A stretch of DNA of 64,000 nt, taken from Bradyrhizobium lablabi (GTDB taxonomy: Bacteria; Pseudomonadota; Alphaproteobacteria; Rhizobiales; Xanthobacteraceae). A program made the position numbers and the translations under genes. Numbering within the stretch: position 1 is the stretch's first letter; every line of letters starts with the position of its first letter. The stretch lies in the NCBI RefSeq assembly GCF_018131005.1, contig NZ_JAFCJK010000007.1, positions 1 to 64,000 of the forward strand, in the 5' to 3' direction. The notes beneath the pieces were generated by a model. The model saw only the letters and a program-made list of their open reading frames with translations, ran no database searches and was not told the DNA's origin. Shown one piece after another: positions 37,939 to 46,489 of the stretch.

Positions 37939-38883
37939 ATGACCCACCATCACCTGACCTGCAGTCCCGAAGCCTGTCATTGGGGCTTTTTTGAAGCCAA
38001 GCTGAAGCCTGTCCTGACGATCGCGAGCGGCGACGAGGTCACGATCGACACCGTTAGCGGCGGTCCGGACGTCGTGCCGCCCGACCGCAGCAAATTCCAT
38101 GTGCCGCCGGAATTGGATGATATTCATGCCAGCAACGAACGCATGGTGCCGGGCCACATCCTCACCGGTCCAGTCGCGGTCGCGGGCGCCGAGCCCGGTG
38201 ACGTGTTGGAAGTCGATATCCTCGACGTCCAGCTCCGGCAGGACTGGGGCTACAATCTGATCAGGCCGCTATCGGGCACCCTGCCCGACGATTTTCACGA
38301 GATGCGCATCCTCAACATCCCGCTCGACCGCGGCCGCATGGTCGGCCGCATGCCCTGGGGCCTCGACCTGCCGCTGAAACCGTTCTTCGGCGTGATGGGG
38401 GTGGCGCCGCCGCCGGCCTGGGGCCGCATCTCCTCGCTGATCCCGCGCGCGATGGGCGGCAATCTCGACAACAAGGAGCTCGGGCCCGGCGCCAAGCTTT
38501 ATTTGCCCGTGTTCGTGCCGGGCGCGCTGTTCTCCTGTGGCGACGGTCACGGCGTGCAGGGCGATGGCGAGGTCTGCGTCACCGCGATCGAGACCGCGCT
38601 AACCGGCCGCTTCCGCCTCACGCTGCGCAAGGATCTCAAGCTCGCCTATCCGCGCGCGGAGACCGCAGATCATTACATGACCATGGCCATGGATCCCGAT
38701 CTTGACCAATGCGTCGTGCGCGCGCTGCGCGATATGATCGCGCTGCTCGGCGAAAAGCGGAATCTGTCGCGCGAGGACGCCTACACGCTCTGCAGCCTTG
38801 CCGCCGACCTGCGTGTGACCCAGACGGTGAACGGCTCGAAGGGCATTCACTGCATGATCGCCAAATCGGTCGTACACGGGTAA
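37939..38883 (+). CDS. acetamidase/formamidase family protein
   Basis: 314 aa. The family features are GHILTGPVAVAGAEPGDVLEV, GFRI-type beta regions, FFGVMGVAPPPAWG and a metal-site region GDGHGVQGDGEVCVTAIE. Hydrolyses short amides such as formamide or acetamide to ammonia and the acid in characterised members. The start ATG at 37939 begins THHHLTCSPEACHWG, typical of this branch. Confidence 0.88.
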   Translation: MTHHHLTCSPEACHWGFFEAKLKPVLTIASGDEVTIDTVSGGPDVVPPDRSKFHVPPELDDIHASNERMVPGHILTGPVAVAGAEPGDVLEVDILDVQLRQDWGYNLIRPLSGTLPDDFHEMRILNIPLDRGRMVGRMPWGLDLPLKPFFGVMGVAPPPAWGRISSLIPRAMGGNLDNKELGPGAKLYLPVFVPGALFSCGDGHGVQGDGEVCVTAIETALTGRFRLTLRKDLKLAYPRAETADHYMTMAMDPDLDQCVVRALRDMIALLGEKRNLSREDAYTLCSLAADLRVTQTVNGSKGIHCMIAKSVVHG

Positions 38884-39080
38884 GGTCCCGCCTCCTGATC
38901 TTTGGCTAAGCCATTCATCGCCCTGACGATTTCGGCGATGCCTGCACGCGTCAACCGCTCGTGCGCGGCCCGCTATCGGCTTGCGCTGCCGTCTGGCCTT
39001 CGGCTTGACTCATCATCCCAATCCTAAATAGAGTCTAAATAGATACTTTTCAGTGCATGCGTTCAAGGCTAGCGTCCCTC

Positions 39081-39281
39081 ATGGCTACGGAAAAGGCCGA
39101 AACCGACCGCGTACCGGTCACGTTGGCGCTCTCGACCATCGGGTATCTTGAGAAACTGGTGAGACAGGGCACCCACGGCACGAGCGTTCCCGGCGTTGCA
39201 CGGACCCTGATCGAGGAAGGCATTCGGCTCGCCATCAAGGACGGGCTGCTTGCAATCCGCGACAACGGCCGCGCGCCCTGA
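39081..39281 (+). CDS. small ribbon-helix-helix-like hypothetical protein
   Basis: 66 aa starting at the ATG at 39081. VPVTLALSTIGYLEKLVRQG followed by ARTLIEEGIRLAIKDGLL has the strand-helix-helix spacing of Arc/MetJ-type DNA-binding proteins, a reading made by eye. It directly precedes the GcrA-family gene on the same strand (45-bp gap). Confidence 0.6.
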   Translation: MATEKAETDRVPVTLALSTIGYLEKLVRQGTHGTSVPGVARTLIEEGIRLAIKDGLLAIRDNGRAP

Positions 39282-39326
39282 GGACGTCGGACGGCGCGGC
39301 GGTTCAACAGAATGTGGAACCGTCAG

Positions 39327-39794
39327 ATGATCGCGATCCAACCGACCTGGACGCCCGAGCGCGTCGAACAGCTCAAGAGCTATTTTGAAGCCGGCCTCTC
39401 GTGCCGTGACATCGCATTCAGCATAGGCGTCAGCCGCAACGCCGTGATCGGCAAGCTGTCGCGGCTCAACCTGACGCGCGGTACGGCCGGCGCCGAGCGC
39501 CGTCCCCGGAAGAGGTCCGGCGAGCACCCCAGGAAGCAGACAGCAAAGCAACAGCTCCTGATGCTGCGGTCGGCCTACGGCGACCCACAAGAGGAGGACG
39601 CTCCTGTCGTCAGCGCGAACAGTTGCTCACTGCTCGAGCTGAGCGAGCAGCGTTGCCGCTGGCCGATCAGCACGCCCGGCGCTGACGATTTCTGCTTCTG
39701 CGGTAACACCCCGCTTGGCGGCCTGCCCTATTGCCTCGGCCACTACCGCCTCGCTTATCAGTTCGGCCCGCGCCAGCGCACTGCGCGCGGGTGA
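39327..39794 (+). CDS. GcrA-family cell-cycle regulator
   Basis: 155 aa. PTWTPERVEQLKSYFEAGLS and SIGVSRNAVIGKLSRLNL are the GcrA DNA-binding helix-turn-helix, and the C-terminus carries the paired cysteine pattern QRCRWPI...FCFCGN...YCLGH. GcrA acts with CcrM methylation and sigma-70 in Alphaproteobacteria. This copy has a diverged N-terminus and may be a paralogue rather than the main GcrA. Its end touches the convergent SDR gene. Confidence 0.85.
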   Translation: MIAIQPTWTPERVEQLKSYFEAGLSCRDIAFSIGVSRNAVIGKLSRLNLTRGTAGAERRPRKRSGEHPRKQTAKQQLLMLRSAYGDPQEEDAPVVSANSCSLLELSEQRCRWPISTPGADDFCFCGNTPLGGLPYCLGHYRLAYQFGPRQRTARG

Positions 39795-40763
39795 TCAACC
39801 GATTCGCCAGCCGGTCTCCGCCACGATGCTCTGATAGAATTCGACCGTATAGGCCTGCTCCGGCGTCTTGCGCACGCGCTCATCGAGCCGATGTGCATCG
39901 TCACCGACCAGGATGCGCCAGCGGCCGGCTTTCACGCCATCCAGGATGATCTTGGCAGCGGCGGATGCCGTGGTGGGAGCCTCGTCGTGGAAGATGCGCG
40001 CGCGGTCGAGGGCGGCCTGCTGGATGTCCTCGTCCGACATCGCAGCGACGTCGACTCCTTGTCCTTGAAGGCGCTGCCGCGCCTGCACGAACTCGTCGGC
40101 AGTGAGCCGGTCGGACTCGGTGCCGAGCCGCACCTTGCGCGAATTCGACACGATCGAGGTGCCGATATGGCCGGGCATCACGACCGAGCATTTGACATGC
40201 GGCGCATTAAGGCGGAGGTCGTTGATCAGCGCTTCCGTAAATCCCTTCACCGCGAATTTCGCCGCACTGTAGGCGGTGTGCGACACACCCATGCCGACAG
40301 AGGCCCAGAAGCCGTTGACGCTCGAAGTGTTGACGATATGCGCCTCGTCGGCCTTGACGAGCAGCGGCAGGAAGGTGCGGACGCCGAGATAGACGCCACC
40401 CCAGCAAATATTGAAGGTGCGCTCCCATTGCTCGCGCGTGTTGGTGAACAGGCTGCCGCCACCGCCGATGCCGGCATTGTTGAACAGGAGATGTATCTTG
40501 TCGGTGTGCTGCTGCTCGATCAGCTCGTCGCGAAAGCGTTTGAAGTGATCCTCGATCGAGACGTCAGCGACATGGGTCGTGATCCGGAGCCCCTGCGGCA
40601 GCTTTTCGACCTCGCAGAGCCTCTTGGTCTCCGCCATAGCCTCGGCCGAGACATCGCACATCGCGACATTGCAGCCCTCGGCGACGAGTTGACGCGCCAG
40701 CTCACGGCCCATCCCCGTGCCACCTCCGGTGATCACGGCGATCTTTCCAGCAAAATCCTTCAT
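39795..40763 (-). CDS. short-chain dehydrogenase/reductase
   Basis: 322 aa, classical SDR. It has KIAVITGGGTGMGRELARQL (TGxxxGxG), LFNNAGIGGGGSLF (NNAG), SSVNGFWASVGMGVSHTAYSAAKFAVKG (Ser and YxxxK, in segments). The C-terminal extension of about 60 residues after the core is longer than in most 250-aa SDRs. The substrate is unknown. Confidence 0.9.
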   Translation of the reverse strand: MKDFAGKIAVITGGGTGMGRELARQLVAEGCNVAMCDVSAEAMAETKRLCEVEKLPQGLRITTHVADVSIEDHFKRFRDELIEQQHTDKIHLLFNNAGIGGGGSLFTNTREQWERTFNICWGGVYLGVRTFLPLLVKADEAHIVNTSSVNGFWASVGMGVSHTAYSAAKFAVKGFTEALINDLRLNAPHVKCSVVMPGHIGTSIVSNSRKVRLGTESDRLTADEFVQARQRLQGQGVDVAAMSDEDIQQAALDRARIFHDEAPTTASAAAKIILDGVKAGRWRILVGDDAHRLDERVRKTPEQAYTVEFYQSIVAETGWRIG

Positions 40764-40988
40764 CTGAAATCCGTCTCTTCCCTGGTTCTTCTTCGTTCGG
40801 GCTGGCGCGCGGAACGCAGTCCAACCGGTTGCACTCTACATCACGGAATCATCGGACATCAACGACGGCACCGACGCGCCAATCTCACGCGCATGTGAGC
40901 GTTACAGCAAATCGAGGCAGCAAGACGATGTAACGAAATCATTCGATATCTCGAACCAGTGAATATCGAACAGTTGGGGGAAACAACC

Positions 40989-41126
40989 ATGAAGCTCCTG
41001 AACAAGATGGTTGCAGCGATGCTGATGGCAATCGCGGCGGGCATTTCCGCCGGGAGCGCCAGGACGGCGTTGCAGAAGGGGCGCAACGCGGTGCTGATCC
41101 ACGCCTGTGCGGACGGATCGCACTAG
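40989..41126 (+). CDS. small secreted or membrane peptide, 45 aa
   Basis: An ATG at 40989 follows GGGGGAA by 5 bases. It encodes a basic N-terminus (MKLLNKM), a hydrophobic segment (VAAMLMAIAAGISAGSA) and a short mature part with one Cys near the end. This looks like an exported peptide with a Sec-type signal. No family was recognised. It stands alone between the SDR gene and the aldolase gene. Confidence 0.6.
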   Translation: MKLLNKMVAAMLMAIAAGISAGSARTALQKGRNAVLIHACADGSH

Positions 41127-41150
41127 TCGCTCCGCCGCCTCGAATCGAAC

Positions 41151-42059
41151 CTACTCGGCCGCCTCGACGCGTTTGCTGCCCGGCACACGGAGCCCGTCGA
41201 GGGCCTTCGCAATGGCCGCCTGCTGCGCCGGGGAGGCTTCGGGCATCGGAGCACGCGAGAAGCTTCTCGGCAGGCCCTGCAGCGTCTGCGCGTGGCGCGC
41301 GCAGGCCGGAAGGTTGTCGGAAACGATCGCGTTCCACAGCGTCAACAGCTTCTTGTGCAGCTCAAGCGCCCGCGGATGATCGCCCGCCTTGACCGCATCC
41401 CACAACGCTACCGATGCATGCGGCGCCGCGCTCAGGATCGCGGCGATCGACCCATGCGCGCCGAGCGTATAGGATGGATACATCAGCGCATCGACTGCAC
41501 TGTAGATCAGTTTGTCAGGCGCCATCATCATGAGATCGGCAAACAGCTTGAGGTCGCCCGCGCTCTGCTTGACGCCGACCACCAGCGGCACCTCGGCCAT
41601 GATCCGCGTCAGCAGCGCCGGCGAGAGATACGACCAAGGCACGACGTTGTAGATGATGATCGGCATGCCGGTCTCATCGGCCATGCGGCGGAAGTGACTG
41701 ACCATCGCCTCGTCATCGGGCTTGAACAGATAGTGCACCGGGGTCACCTGCAGCGCCGCGACATCCATGTCGCGCACCAGCCCGCCACGGCGGATCGCGT
41801 CGCGCGTGGAATCGACGATGATGCCGGCGATCACGGGCACCCTGCTCCGCGCGGCCTCGACCGTTGCCGCAATCAGGTCGCGGTATTCCTCATGACCGAG
41901 GGTATGGCCCTCACCGGTCGAGCCGCCTGCCGCCAGGCCGTGGCTGCCGGCTTCGATCAGCCAGTCGACCTGCGGCGCCACCAGCGTGAGATCGAGCTCG
42001 CCGTCCTTCCGGAACGGCGTGGTCATCGGCGGTATCACGCCGGTCGGACGTATCTTCAT
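41151..42059 (-). CDS. dihydrodipicolinate synthase/N-acetylneuraminate lyase family aldolase
   Basis: 302-aa TIM barrel Schiff-base aldolase. GGSTGEGHTLGHEEYRDL carries the substrate carboxylate loop, IIIYNVVPWSYLSPALL has the catalytic Tyr, and VVGVKQSAGDLKLFADL has the Schiff-base Lys. As dapA-like proteins in this class act on many 2-oxo acids and no lysine-pathway genes are near, the substrate is left open. Confidence 0.87.
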   Translation of the reverse strand: MKIRPTGVIPPMTTPFRKDGELDLTLVAPQVDWLIEAGSHGLAAGGSTGEGHTLGHEEYRDLIAATVEAARSRVPVIAGIIVDSTRDAIRRGGLVRDMDVAALQVTPVHYLFKPDDEAMVSHFRRMADETGMPIIIYNVVPWSYLSPALLTRIMAEVPLVVGVKQSAGDLKLFADLMMMAPDKLIYSAVDALMYPSYTLGAHGSIAAILSAAPHASVALWDAVKAGDHPRALELHKKLLTLWNAIVSDNLPACARHAQTLQGLPRSFSRAPMPEASPAQQAAIAKALDGLRVPGSKRVEAAE

Positions 42060-42136
42060 CGGCTTGCCCTCGCTGTTTCGATTCCCACCGATCCGATCCC
42101 GCTCTTGCGCCGGTTCTCGCGACGGTTGGATCGAGC

Positions 42137-42370
42137 CTAGCCGATGTCGCGACGGCGTCCAGTTGCCGCGTCGCGGGACTGGCCGGCGAGCCGGTTATGG
42201 GTGGCGGCGAGGCGCCGTAGAATCAGCCGAAACAGGCCGCGCCAGGAGAAATCGAGGATGACCTCGTGATGCCGCAGCCCCTTGCCGCCCTTGACCGGGC
42301 CGAGATCCCGGATCAGGCAATAATGGCCGCTGCTCATCCGAGCCAGCCGGCTGTTCTTGAAGCGCCCCAT
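42137..42370 (-). CDS. hypothetical protein, 77 aa
   Basis: From the ATG at 42370 the frame reads MGRFKNSRLARMSSGHYCLI, then KGLRHHEVILDFSWRGLFRL. The composition is protein-like with a His pair and an aromatic-rich middle. There is no ribosome site of note. The frame extends to a TTG at 42406. Unrecognised; it may be a remnant. Confidence 0.4.
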   Translation of the reverse strand: MGRFKNSRLARMSSGHYCLIRDLGPVKGGKGLRHHEVILDFSWRGLFRLILRRLAATHNRLAGQSRDAATGRRRDIG

Positions 42371-42605
42371 GACGAGCGAGAATGCATCGCAGATCGATTC
42401 CGTCAAACCTTGGCTGCGCCCAATCGAATCTGCGCTTCCGACAACCTCATCGAAAGGTCGCCGTCACGGCCTGTGCACCGGCCATGTACGGCCAGCCTGT
42501 GAGCATGCGGCCGAGGAGATGGTCACCAGCCAATTCGCCGAAGGAGCCCGCCACCGGGCGGACGTGCCTTGCGCGAGAGCGGGATCGCGGCTAATTGAAC
42601 GGCAT

Positions 42606-42683
42606 CGGAGCGTGGCGCAGCCCGGTTAGCGCACTAGTCTGGGAGACTAGGGGTCGGAGGTTCAAATCCTCTCGCTCCGACCA
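42606..42683 (+). tRNA. tRNA-Pro (anticodon GGG)
   Basis: The acceptor stem CGGAGCG pairs with CGCTCCG (42673-42679), the discriminator A and encoded CCA follow. The anticodon stem CTAGT/ACTAG encloses CTGGGAG with anticodon GGG, and the T arm reads GGAGG-TTCAAAT-CCTCT. The full 78-nt cloverleaf is intact. The sequence changes character immediately downstream, so this is a likely island attachment locus. Confidence 0.95.
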
Positions 42684-42765
42684 ATAAAATCAAACACTTA
42701 GCAGTAACGCTGAAAGCTGGCTATAAATTTTGTAGCCACTGTGTAGCCAGCCCCTTTTCCCGACC

Positions 42766-42799
42766 TAAAGAAACAGCCCGCCCCATCGCTGAGGCGGGC
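42766..42799 (-). terminator. intrinsic terminator for the 42823-43140 gene
   Basis: GCCCGCC (42776) and GGCGGGC (42793-42799) form a 7-bp stem; on the minus strand TGTTTCTTT follows. A perfect 16-bp palindrome, CACCAGCG-CGCTGGTG, sits at 42804-42819 just before it. Confidence 0.6.
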
Positions 42800-42822
42800 A
42801 AATCACCAGCGCGCTGGTGCTT

Positions 42823-43140
42823 TCAGGCCAGAACTCCGCACAGTACCTCACCTGATTCCCCAGTCTTCGACACCGCCCGCATCTTCCGGACCGGCCCGAC
42901 GCCCTGCTCTAGGTCCGCGGCGCCCCAAACGTGGTTGGCCTGCCAGTCCGCGGACGTTTGGTTCGTAGTCGAAGTCCAGCCCAGGCTAGGCTCGTCATCG
43001 ACATCAGGTTCACGCTCGTCCTCTTCCTCGCGGTCGTCGCCGTGATTGGCGTTCGCCGCGAAGACGATGGCAGCTTGATAATGCTGCTCTGGGGACCGGC
43101 GTCCCGTTTGCCAGTGGGAAGGTTCTGCGTCCAAGGGCAT
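42823..43140 (-). CDS. acidic hypothetical protein with DEPSLGWT motif
   Basis: 105 aa, strongly acidic in the middle (DDREEEDEREPDVDDEPSLG). The short motif DEPSLGWT recurs in many small rhizobial hypothetical proteins known only from genome surveys. Low complexity and no domain. A terminator follows on the same strand, which supports a real transcript. Confidence 0.5.
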   Translation of the reverse strand: MPLDAEPSHWQTGRRSPEQHYQAAIVFAANANHGDDREEEDEREPDVDDEPSLGWTSTTNQTSADWQANHVWGAADLEQGVGPVRKMRAVSKTGESGEVLCGVLA

Positions 43141-43295
43141 TCAGCATGTCAGCCAAGAGGTCGATCTGCGCCTCTACTTGCTGACGGCTGTGGTAGATTT
43201 GGCCTAGCCATTATCGCTTTGAGGGTTACGGCCGGGTGTTGCAGACGCCACCCGGCCTGCGATAAATGTGATGACGAATTTAGGTAACTACATTT

Positions 43296-43463
43296 ATGGG
43301 CAGGCCACCGGCTAGGATTCAGGGTCGCCCCTTTCAGATGCGCGTCACTTACGATTTTCTGAAGCCGTCGACGACTGGGCCAAAAAGCAGCCCGACGAGC
43401 CGTCACGGTTTGTTAGCGCTTCGCCGGCTGGTTGAGATGCGATTGAAGACGAAGGGGAAATAG
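43296..43463 (+). pseudogene. ribbon-helix-helix gene with two compensating frameshifts
   Basis: The ATG frame runs 55 codons and matches an RHH protein at both ends: RIQGRPFQMRVTYDFLK at the start and LRRLVEMRLKTKG at the end. The middle of that frame is meaningless, but the -1 frame there reads AVDDWAKKQPDEPSR, the missing helix. One base was lost after DFLK and one gained before LRRL, so the ends remain in phase while the core is scrambled. Confidence 0.7.
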
Positions 43464-43545
43464 CCGGCCGGCTGAGACGTCCCGAGGACCGCGGCAAGGG
43501 AGCGATGCGCTTTCGCGCGCGCTGTGGTTGCGTTACCCTCAGCCC

Positions 43546-44322
43546 ATGCGTGATTCACGTTGGCCGGGTGTTGCGACGGCGGTCGCAGTTTTATGGATTT
43601 TGTCGACGGTGGGTTGGCTGGGGATCGCGGGGCCGATTTGGCACGCGAGCAAGCATGCCAGCCCGGACGCGTGGATAGGATTCGCTGGTAACGCACTGGG
43701 TGCGATCGTTGCGCTGCTTGCAGCTATAGTTGCCGGTTATGCCGCATATCGGACCGTGCTGCCGATGCAGAGGCAGCTTTCAGAACTCGTGCGGCAGAAC
43801 AATTTTGCGCACTACGATCGGCTGCAGCGCCGGGCAGCCGATCTAGTCGATATTAAGATCTTGATTGAGAACATCACGGCCCATCTGGAGGTCATGGATC
43901 GGTCGCTCTCATTGTCCGGGCTCGGGGCGTACGAAAAAAGAGGCGTGGCATTCGAACGCCTCGAAGCAAGTGTCGGAGCACTTAACATGACCCGACGCTC
44001 TGTCTGGGGAGACGAAAATGCTCAGAGTTTAACGACTTATTTCGTCGACAACTCGATCCGCGCGATGACTGCAGCAAGATCCGCGCTTGCTGGCTCTGCC
44101 CGGCCGTTCTCGGCCGACGAATGGGCTGCCATTAAGAAAGTCGCCGTTGAAGGCGGCGTTGCCTTGTATTCGAGAGTAAAGTTGGAGAGTGATATCTTGT
44201 CGTCTGAGATTGCCGCGCTCGAACCGTTGGTCCTTAGTCGACAACCTTTTCCCCAGCTCTGGAAGGGAGACTATCCTGGACCTGAAAAGCTTGCAGAGAT
44301 GTATTCAGGCAACCGGAAATGA
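43546..44322 (+). CDS. membrane-anchored hypothetical protein with coiled coil
   Basis: 258 aa from the ATG at 43546. Two N-terminal helices (VATAVAVLWILSTVGWLGIAG and LGAIVALLAAIVAGYAAY) are followed by a long charged helical region (QRQLSELVRQNNFAHYDRLQ onward). The topology suggests a protein anchored with a large cytoplasmic domain. No family recognised. Codon use is less GC-rich at third positions than in the core. Confidence 0.7.
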   Translation: MRDSRWPGVATAVAVLWILSTVGWLGIAGPIWHASKHASPDAWIGFAGNALGAIVALLAAIVAGYAAYRTVLPMQRQLSELVRQNNFAHYDRLQRRAADLVDIKILIENITAHLEVMDRSLSLSGLGAYEKRGVAFERLEASVGALNMTRRSVWGDENAQSLTTYFVDNSIRAMTAARSALAGSARPFSADEWAAIKKVAVEGGVALYSRVKLESDILSSEIAALEPLVLSRQPFPQLWKGDYPGPEKLAEMYSGNRK

Positions 44323-44355
44323 GGATCAGGGCGTGACCTATAATTACGCGGAGCC

Positions 44356-44470
44356 TTTCCCCACCCACGACACTCTGTAGCTCTCGCGCGTTCCGATCCC
44401 CAAGGAATTGATGATTTGCAAGGCCGCGGCGACATCGCTTGGATACGCCAATGCGTCGCCGCCGATACAC
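44356..44470. repeat. island repeat R1, copy 1 (upstream of HGGC gene 1)
   Basis: A ~110-bp block containing GTTCCGATCCCCAAGG and GCGGCGACATCGCTT. Homologous blocks occur at 47500-47600 and 54500-54610. Copies 1 and 3 lead into the HGGC protein genes. In the minus frame the block is also open and conserved (LGIGT-E), which suggests it may carry the 3' end of an antisense gene. Confidence 0.7.
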
Positions 44471-44732
44471 GAAATGGTCAGGCCATTACCCGCCCGGCAG
44501 TCCCTCCGACTGGGTCGCTGACGGCCACGTCACCTGCAACATCCAATGCCACGGCGGCTGCGGACGCAGGGTTGATTTCCGCTTGAAAGCCCTCCCCCAG
44601 GACCGGCCCTGGTCGCGCGTCGGTTGGTGTCTCGTCTGCACAGTCTGCGGGACAGCCGGCGCGGTGAACATCGTCCCCAACTGGCATGACCGGATTGGGT
44701 ATGCGGCACCTTTTTCCAAGGGATGGAGATAG
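44451..44732 (+). CDS. HGGC-motif zinc-type hypothetical protein, copy 1
   Basis: 93 aa. CNIQCHGGCGRRVDFRL and, 30 residues later, GWCLVCTVCGTAGAVN give a Cys/His arrangement that resembles a zinc ribbon. It ends PNWHDRIGYAAPFSKGWR. A paralogue lies at 54571 in the same window. No function known; the Bradyrhizobium lineage appears to carry several. Confidence 0.75.
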   Translation: MRRRRYTKWSGHYPPGSPSDWVADGHVTCNIQCHGGCGRRVDFRLKALPQDRPWSRVGWCLVCTVCGTAGAVNIVPNWHDRIGYAAPFSKGWR

Positions 44733-44973
44733 CGATTTCCTATCGATGAAATTCGCCGTTGGGGCTAGTTCAGAATTGCAATTGCCGCGGGCGTTGTCGG
44801 CTGTACCATTTCGATAGTCGTGCGGATTGGCCGACGCACATCGCCCCGACCGTACATCGCGCGGGATCGCCGCTCCGCCCCAAACGGAGCGACGGTCCCG
44901 CCCAGTCCGTCAATTTTTGCACTTTTCGGGGTTCCGTAGCCCTGCTAGCCTAGTTCCATTGCCGGAAGTGGAA

Positions 44974-45615
44974 ATGGAAATGGAATTGTTGATTCAACCT
45001 TTTCGGGGTGGGGTCGTGGCAAGAAAATTTCAGGAGCTGCCTTTTATCGCATCGGCAGTCTGCGCGATGGTTCTCATCGCAACCAGCCCAGCGCACGCCG
45101 TAGTGTACGATGTCTCTGGCACCAATCTCGCGGGCGATACGATAACTGGAACGATCGTTGGCGATGCAACGTTGTCCACGATCACGTCAATCAACCTTGT
45201 CGATTCTGCACTCTCGAGCCCGGTGACTAGCTTCTATTTTTATGACGGTTCAAGGCTGTTGGCCTTCGCAGCTGATGCTGCTCTCAACAACACTGTCGAC
45301 GTAAGATTTACCTCAGATCCTGCAACTCTCCTTCAAAATTTTCAGCTTGCATATTCTACCGATGTGGCAACGGCTATTTCCAACTTTGATCCCGCGATCT
45401 GCGGTACTGATGAAGGTTGTGTGGCCTCGATTCTCCAAGCGCGAGCCGACGCAATCGCTTCGGCACAAATTGACTTTTATTTTCCCTTTGCCGCAACGGC
45501 GACTCCGCACGTCGCCGCCGTTCCTGAACCCTCCACCTGGGCGATGTTGATCCTGGGTTTCTGCGGCCTCGGCTTCGCGACCTACCGCCGCCGCAACGGG
45601 CTCAGCGTGACCTGA
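44974..45615 (+). CDS. PEP-CTERM sorting-domain protein
   Basis: 213 aa. A Sec signal (FIASAVCAMVLIATSPAHA) starts the protein and the C-terminus is the PEP-CTERM module: VPEPSTWAMLILGFCGLGF followed by YRRRNG. Such proteins are processed by an exosortase and placed on the cell surface, commonly with exopolysaccharide. Start ATG at 44974 follows GGAAG. The passenger is a Thr/Ser-rich beta-like domain. No exosortase gene is in the window. Confidence 0.88.
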   Translation: MEMELLIQPFRGGVVARKFQELPFIASAVCAMVLIATSPAHAVVYDVSGTNLAGDTITGTIVGDATLSTITSINLVDSALSSPVTSFYFYDGSRLLAFAADAALNNTVDVRFTSDPATLLQNFQLAYSTDVATAISNFDPAICGTDEGCVASILQARADAIASAQIDFYFPFAATATPHVAAVPEPSTWAMLILGFCGLGFATYRRRNGLSVT

Positions 45616-45882
45616 TATTTGGCACAGCGCGCGATCGGTTGGCACCGGGAATTTGACGATCCGATCGTGCTGCCCGGCCGCGCGCTGTTGCGAGTTGGCG
45701 CCTCTTCGAGAACCCCACTTACGTGCGGCTCTTCAATTCCGGCATCGACATTATTAGAGCGCTGACAGTCGCAGCGCATCCCTGTCCCACACATGCTTGC
45801 GCCGTCGGTCCAACGCGAGATGAGGTGGTTCTCGCAGACCCACCCGAGGCTATGGGCAAATCGAACAATGCGGATCGATCAC
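45582..45882 (-). pseudogene. Cys-rich CxxC protein of the DUF2934 cassette, copy A, frameshifted
   Basis: The GTG at 45882 starts M-I-D-P-H-C-S-I-C as in the intact copy at 48612, then a one-base gain and a TAG interrupt the GLGWVCEN region; the homologous sequence resumes in another frame (WVCENHLISRW, then CGTGMRCDCQR and IEEPHVSGVLEE). The gene overlaps the preceding DUF2934 stop through GTGA. Confidence 0.7.
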
Positions 45883-46040
45883 GGCGTATCAGGCGTCCGT
45901 AGCGGCGAAGATTTGTCCTGGTTCAACAGCTCTTGCCTCGCCAATTCCCAAAAATCATCGTCACGATCTTTGGGCATGCCGTGACGCTCCCAGATCTGAT
46001 AGGCGCGCACATTGATGTCTTCTTCCGTTGGCTCGGGCAC
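45879..46040 (-). CDS. DUF2934 protein, cassette A
   Basis: 53 aa from a GTG at 46040, with GGAG 7 bases upstream inside the end of the previous gene. NVRAYQIWERHGMPKDRDDD followed by FWELARQEL matches DUF2934 (pattern R-A-x-x-L/I-W-E-x-x-G-x-P-x-x-R-D). Its TGA overlaps the GTG of the Cys-rich gene. Downstream in the same operon as the coiled-coil protein at 46044-46250 (3-bp gap). Confidence 0.75.
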   Translation of the reverse strand: MPEPTEEDINVRAYQIWERHGMPKDRDDDFWELARQELLNQDKSSPLRTPDTP

Positions 46041-46043
46041 GCT

Positions 46044-46250
46044 CTACTCCATTAGCGCCTGCGGTCGCGGCGACAACAGCCATTCGCTCATGTGTGCGCC
46101 GGTCTCAGCCTGGTTGGCCCGTTGCAACAGAGCCTCTTTCTCAACACCGGGTGGCATCGCCTTCGCCCGATCGCGAAACTCTTGGGCTCGTTGAGCTAAC
46201 CGCTGCTCGAGAGTTTCGATTTGGATTACTCGCCGTCGAATCTGACCCAT
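46044..46250 (-). CDS. small basic coiled-coil family protein, copy 1
   Basis: 68 aa. IRRRVIQIETLEQRLAQRAQ, then EFRDRAKAMPPGVEKEALLQ and RANQAETGAHMSEWLLSPRP. This pattern recurs at 52600, 53268 and 57919. Predicted as a short helical hairpin. AGGAAG lies upstream. Function unknown. Confidence 0.75.
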   Translation of the reverse strand: MGQIRRRVIQIETLEQRLAQRAQEFRDRAKAMPPGVEKEALLQRANQAETGAHMSEWLLSPRPQALME

Positions 46251-46276
46251 GCCCGCTTCCTCTTTCCTCCCTGCCA

Positions 46277-46300
46277 AACATTAACGAGGCAGAAGGTTCC
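46277..46300 (-). promoter_or_regulatory. possible EcfG-type promoter for the 46250 gene
   Basis: On the minus strand GGAAC-N16-GTT, 27 bases before the start codon. A 15-bp direct repeat (CCAAACATTAACGAG at 46274 and 46300) overlaps it. The spacing fits the alphaproteobacterial general-stress sigma factor, but a chance match cannot be excluded. Confidence 0.4.
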
Positions 46301-46318
46301 CAAACATTAACGAGCAGC

Positions 46319-46489
46319 CTATTCTGACGCCTTCATGGTGCGTTCAACCGCATCGGCCAGCGTCCGATGATGCGGCGCAAGCTTGGCGAAGAGCGCTCTC
46401 TTGGTCGCGTTGGTCGCGAATTTGCTGATCAGGTCGCATTCCTCAGCCTGAACACGCAGCTTTTTCAGGTGCGCCTTCATGTCCTTCAT
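46319..46489 (-). CDS. small helical hypothetical protein (MKDMKAHL family)
   Basis: 56 aa. MKDMKAHLKKLRVQAEECDL, then ISKFATNATKRALFAKLAPH. A frameshifted relative lies at 51587. GGGGAGA precedes the start closely. Predicted two-helix protein, function unknown. Confidence 0.65.
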   Translation of the reverse strand: MKDMKAHLKKLRVQAEECDLISKFATNATKRALFAKLAPHHRTLADAVERTMKASE

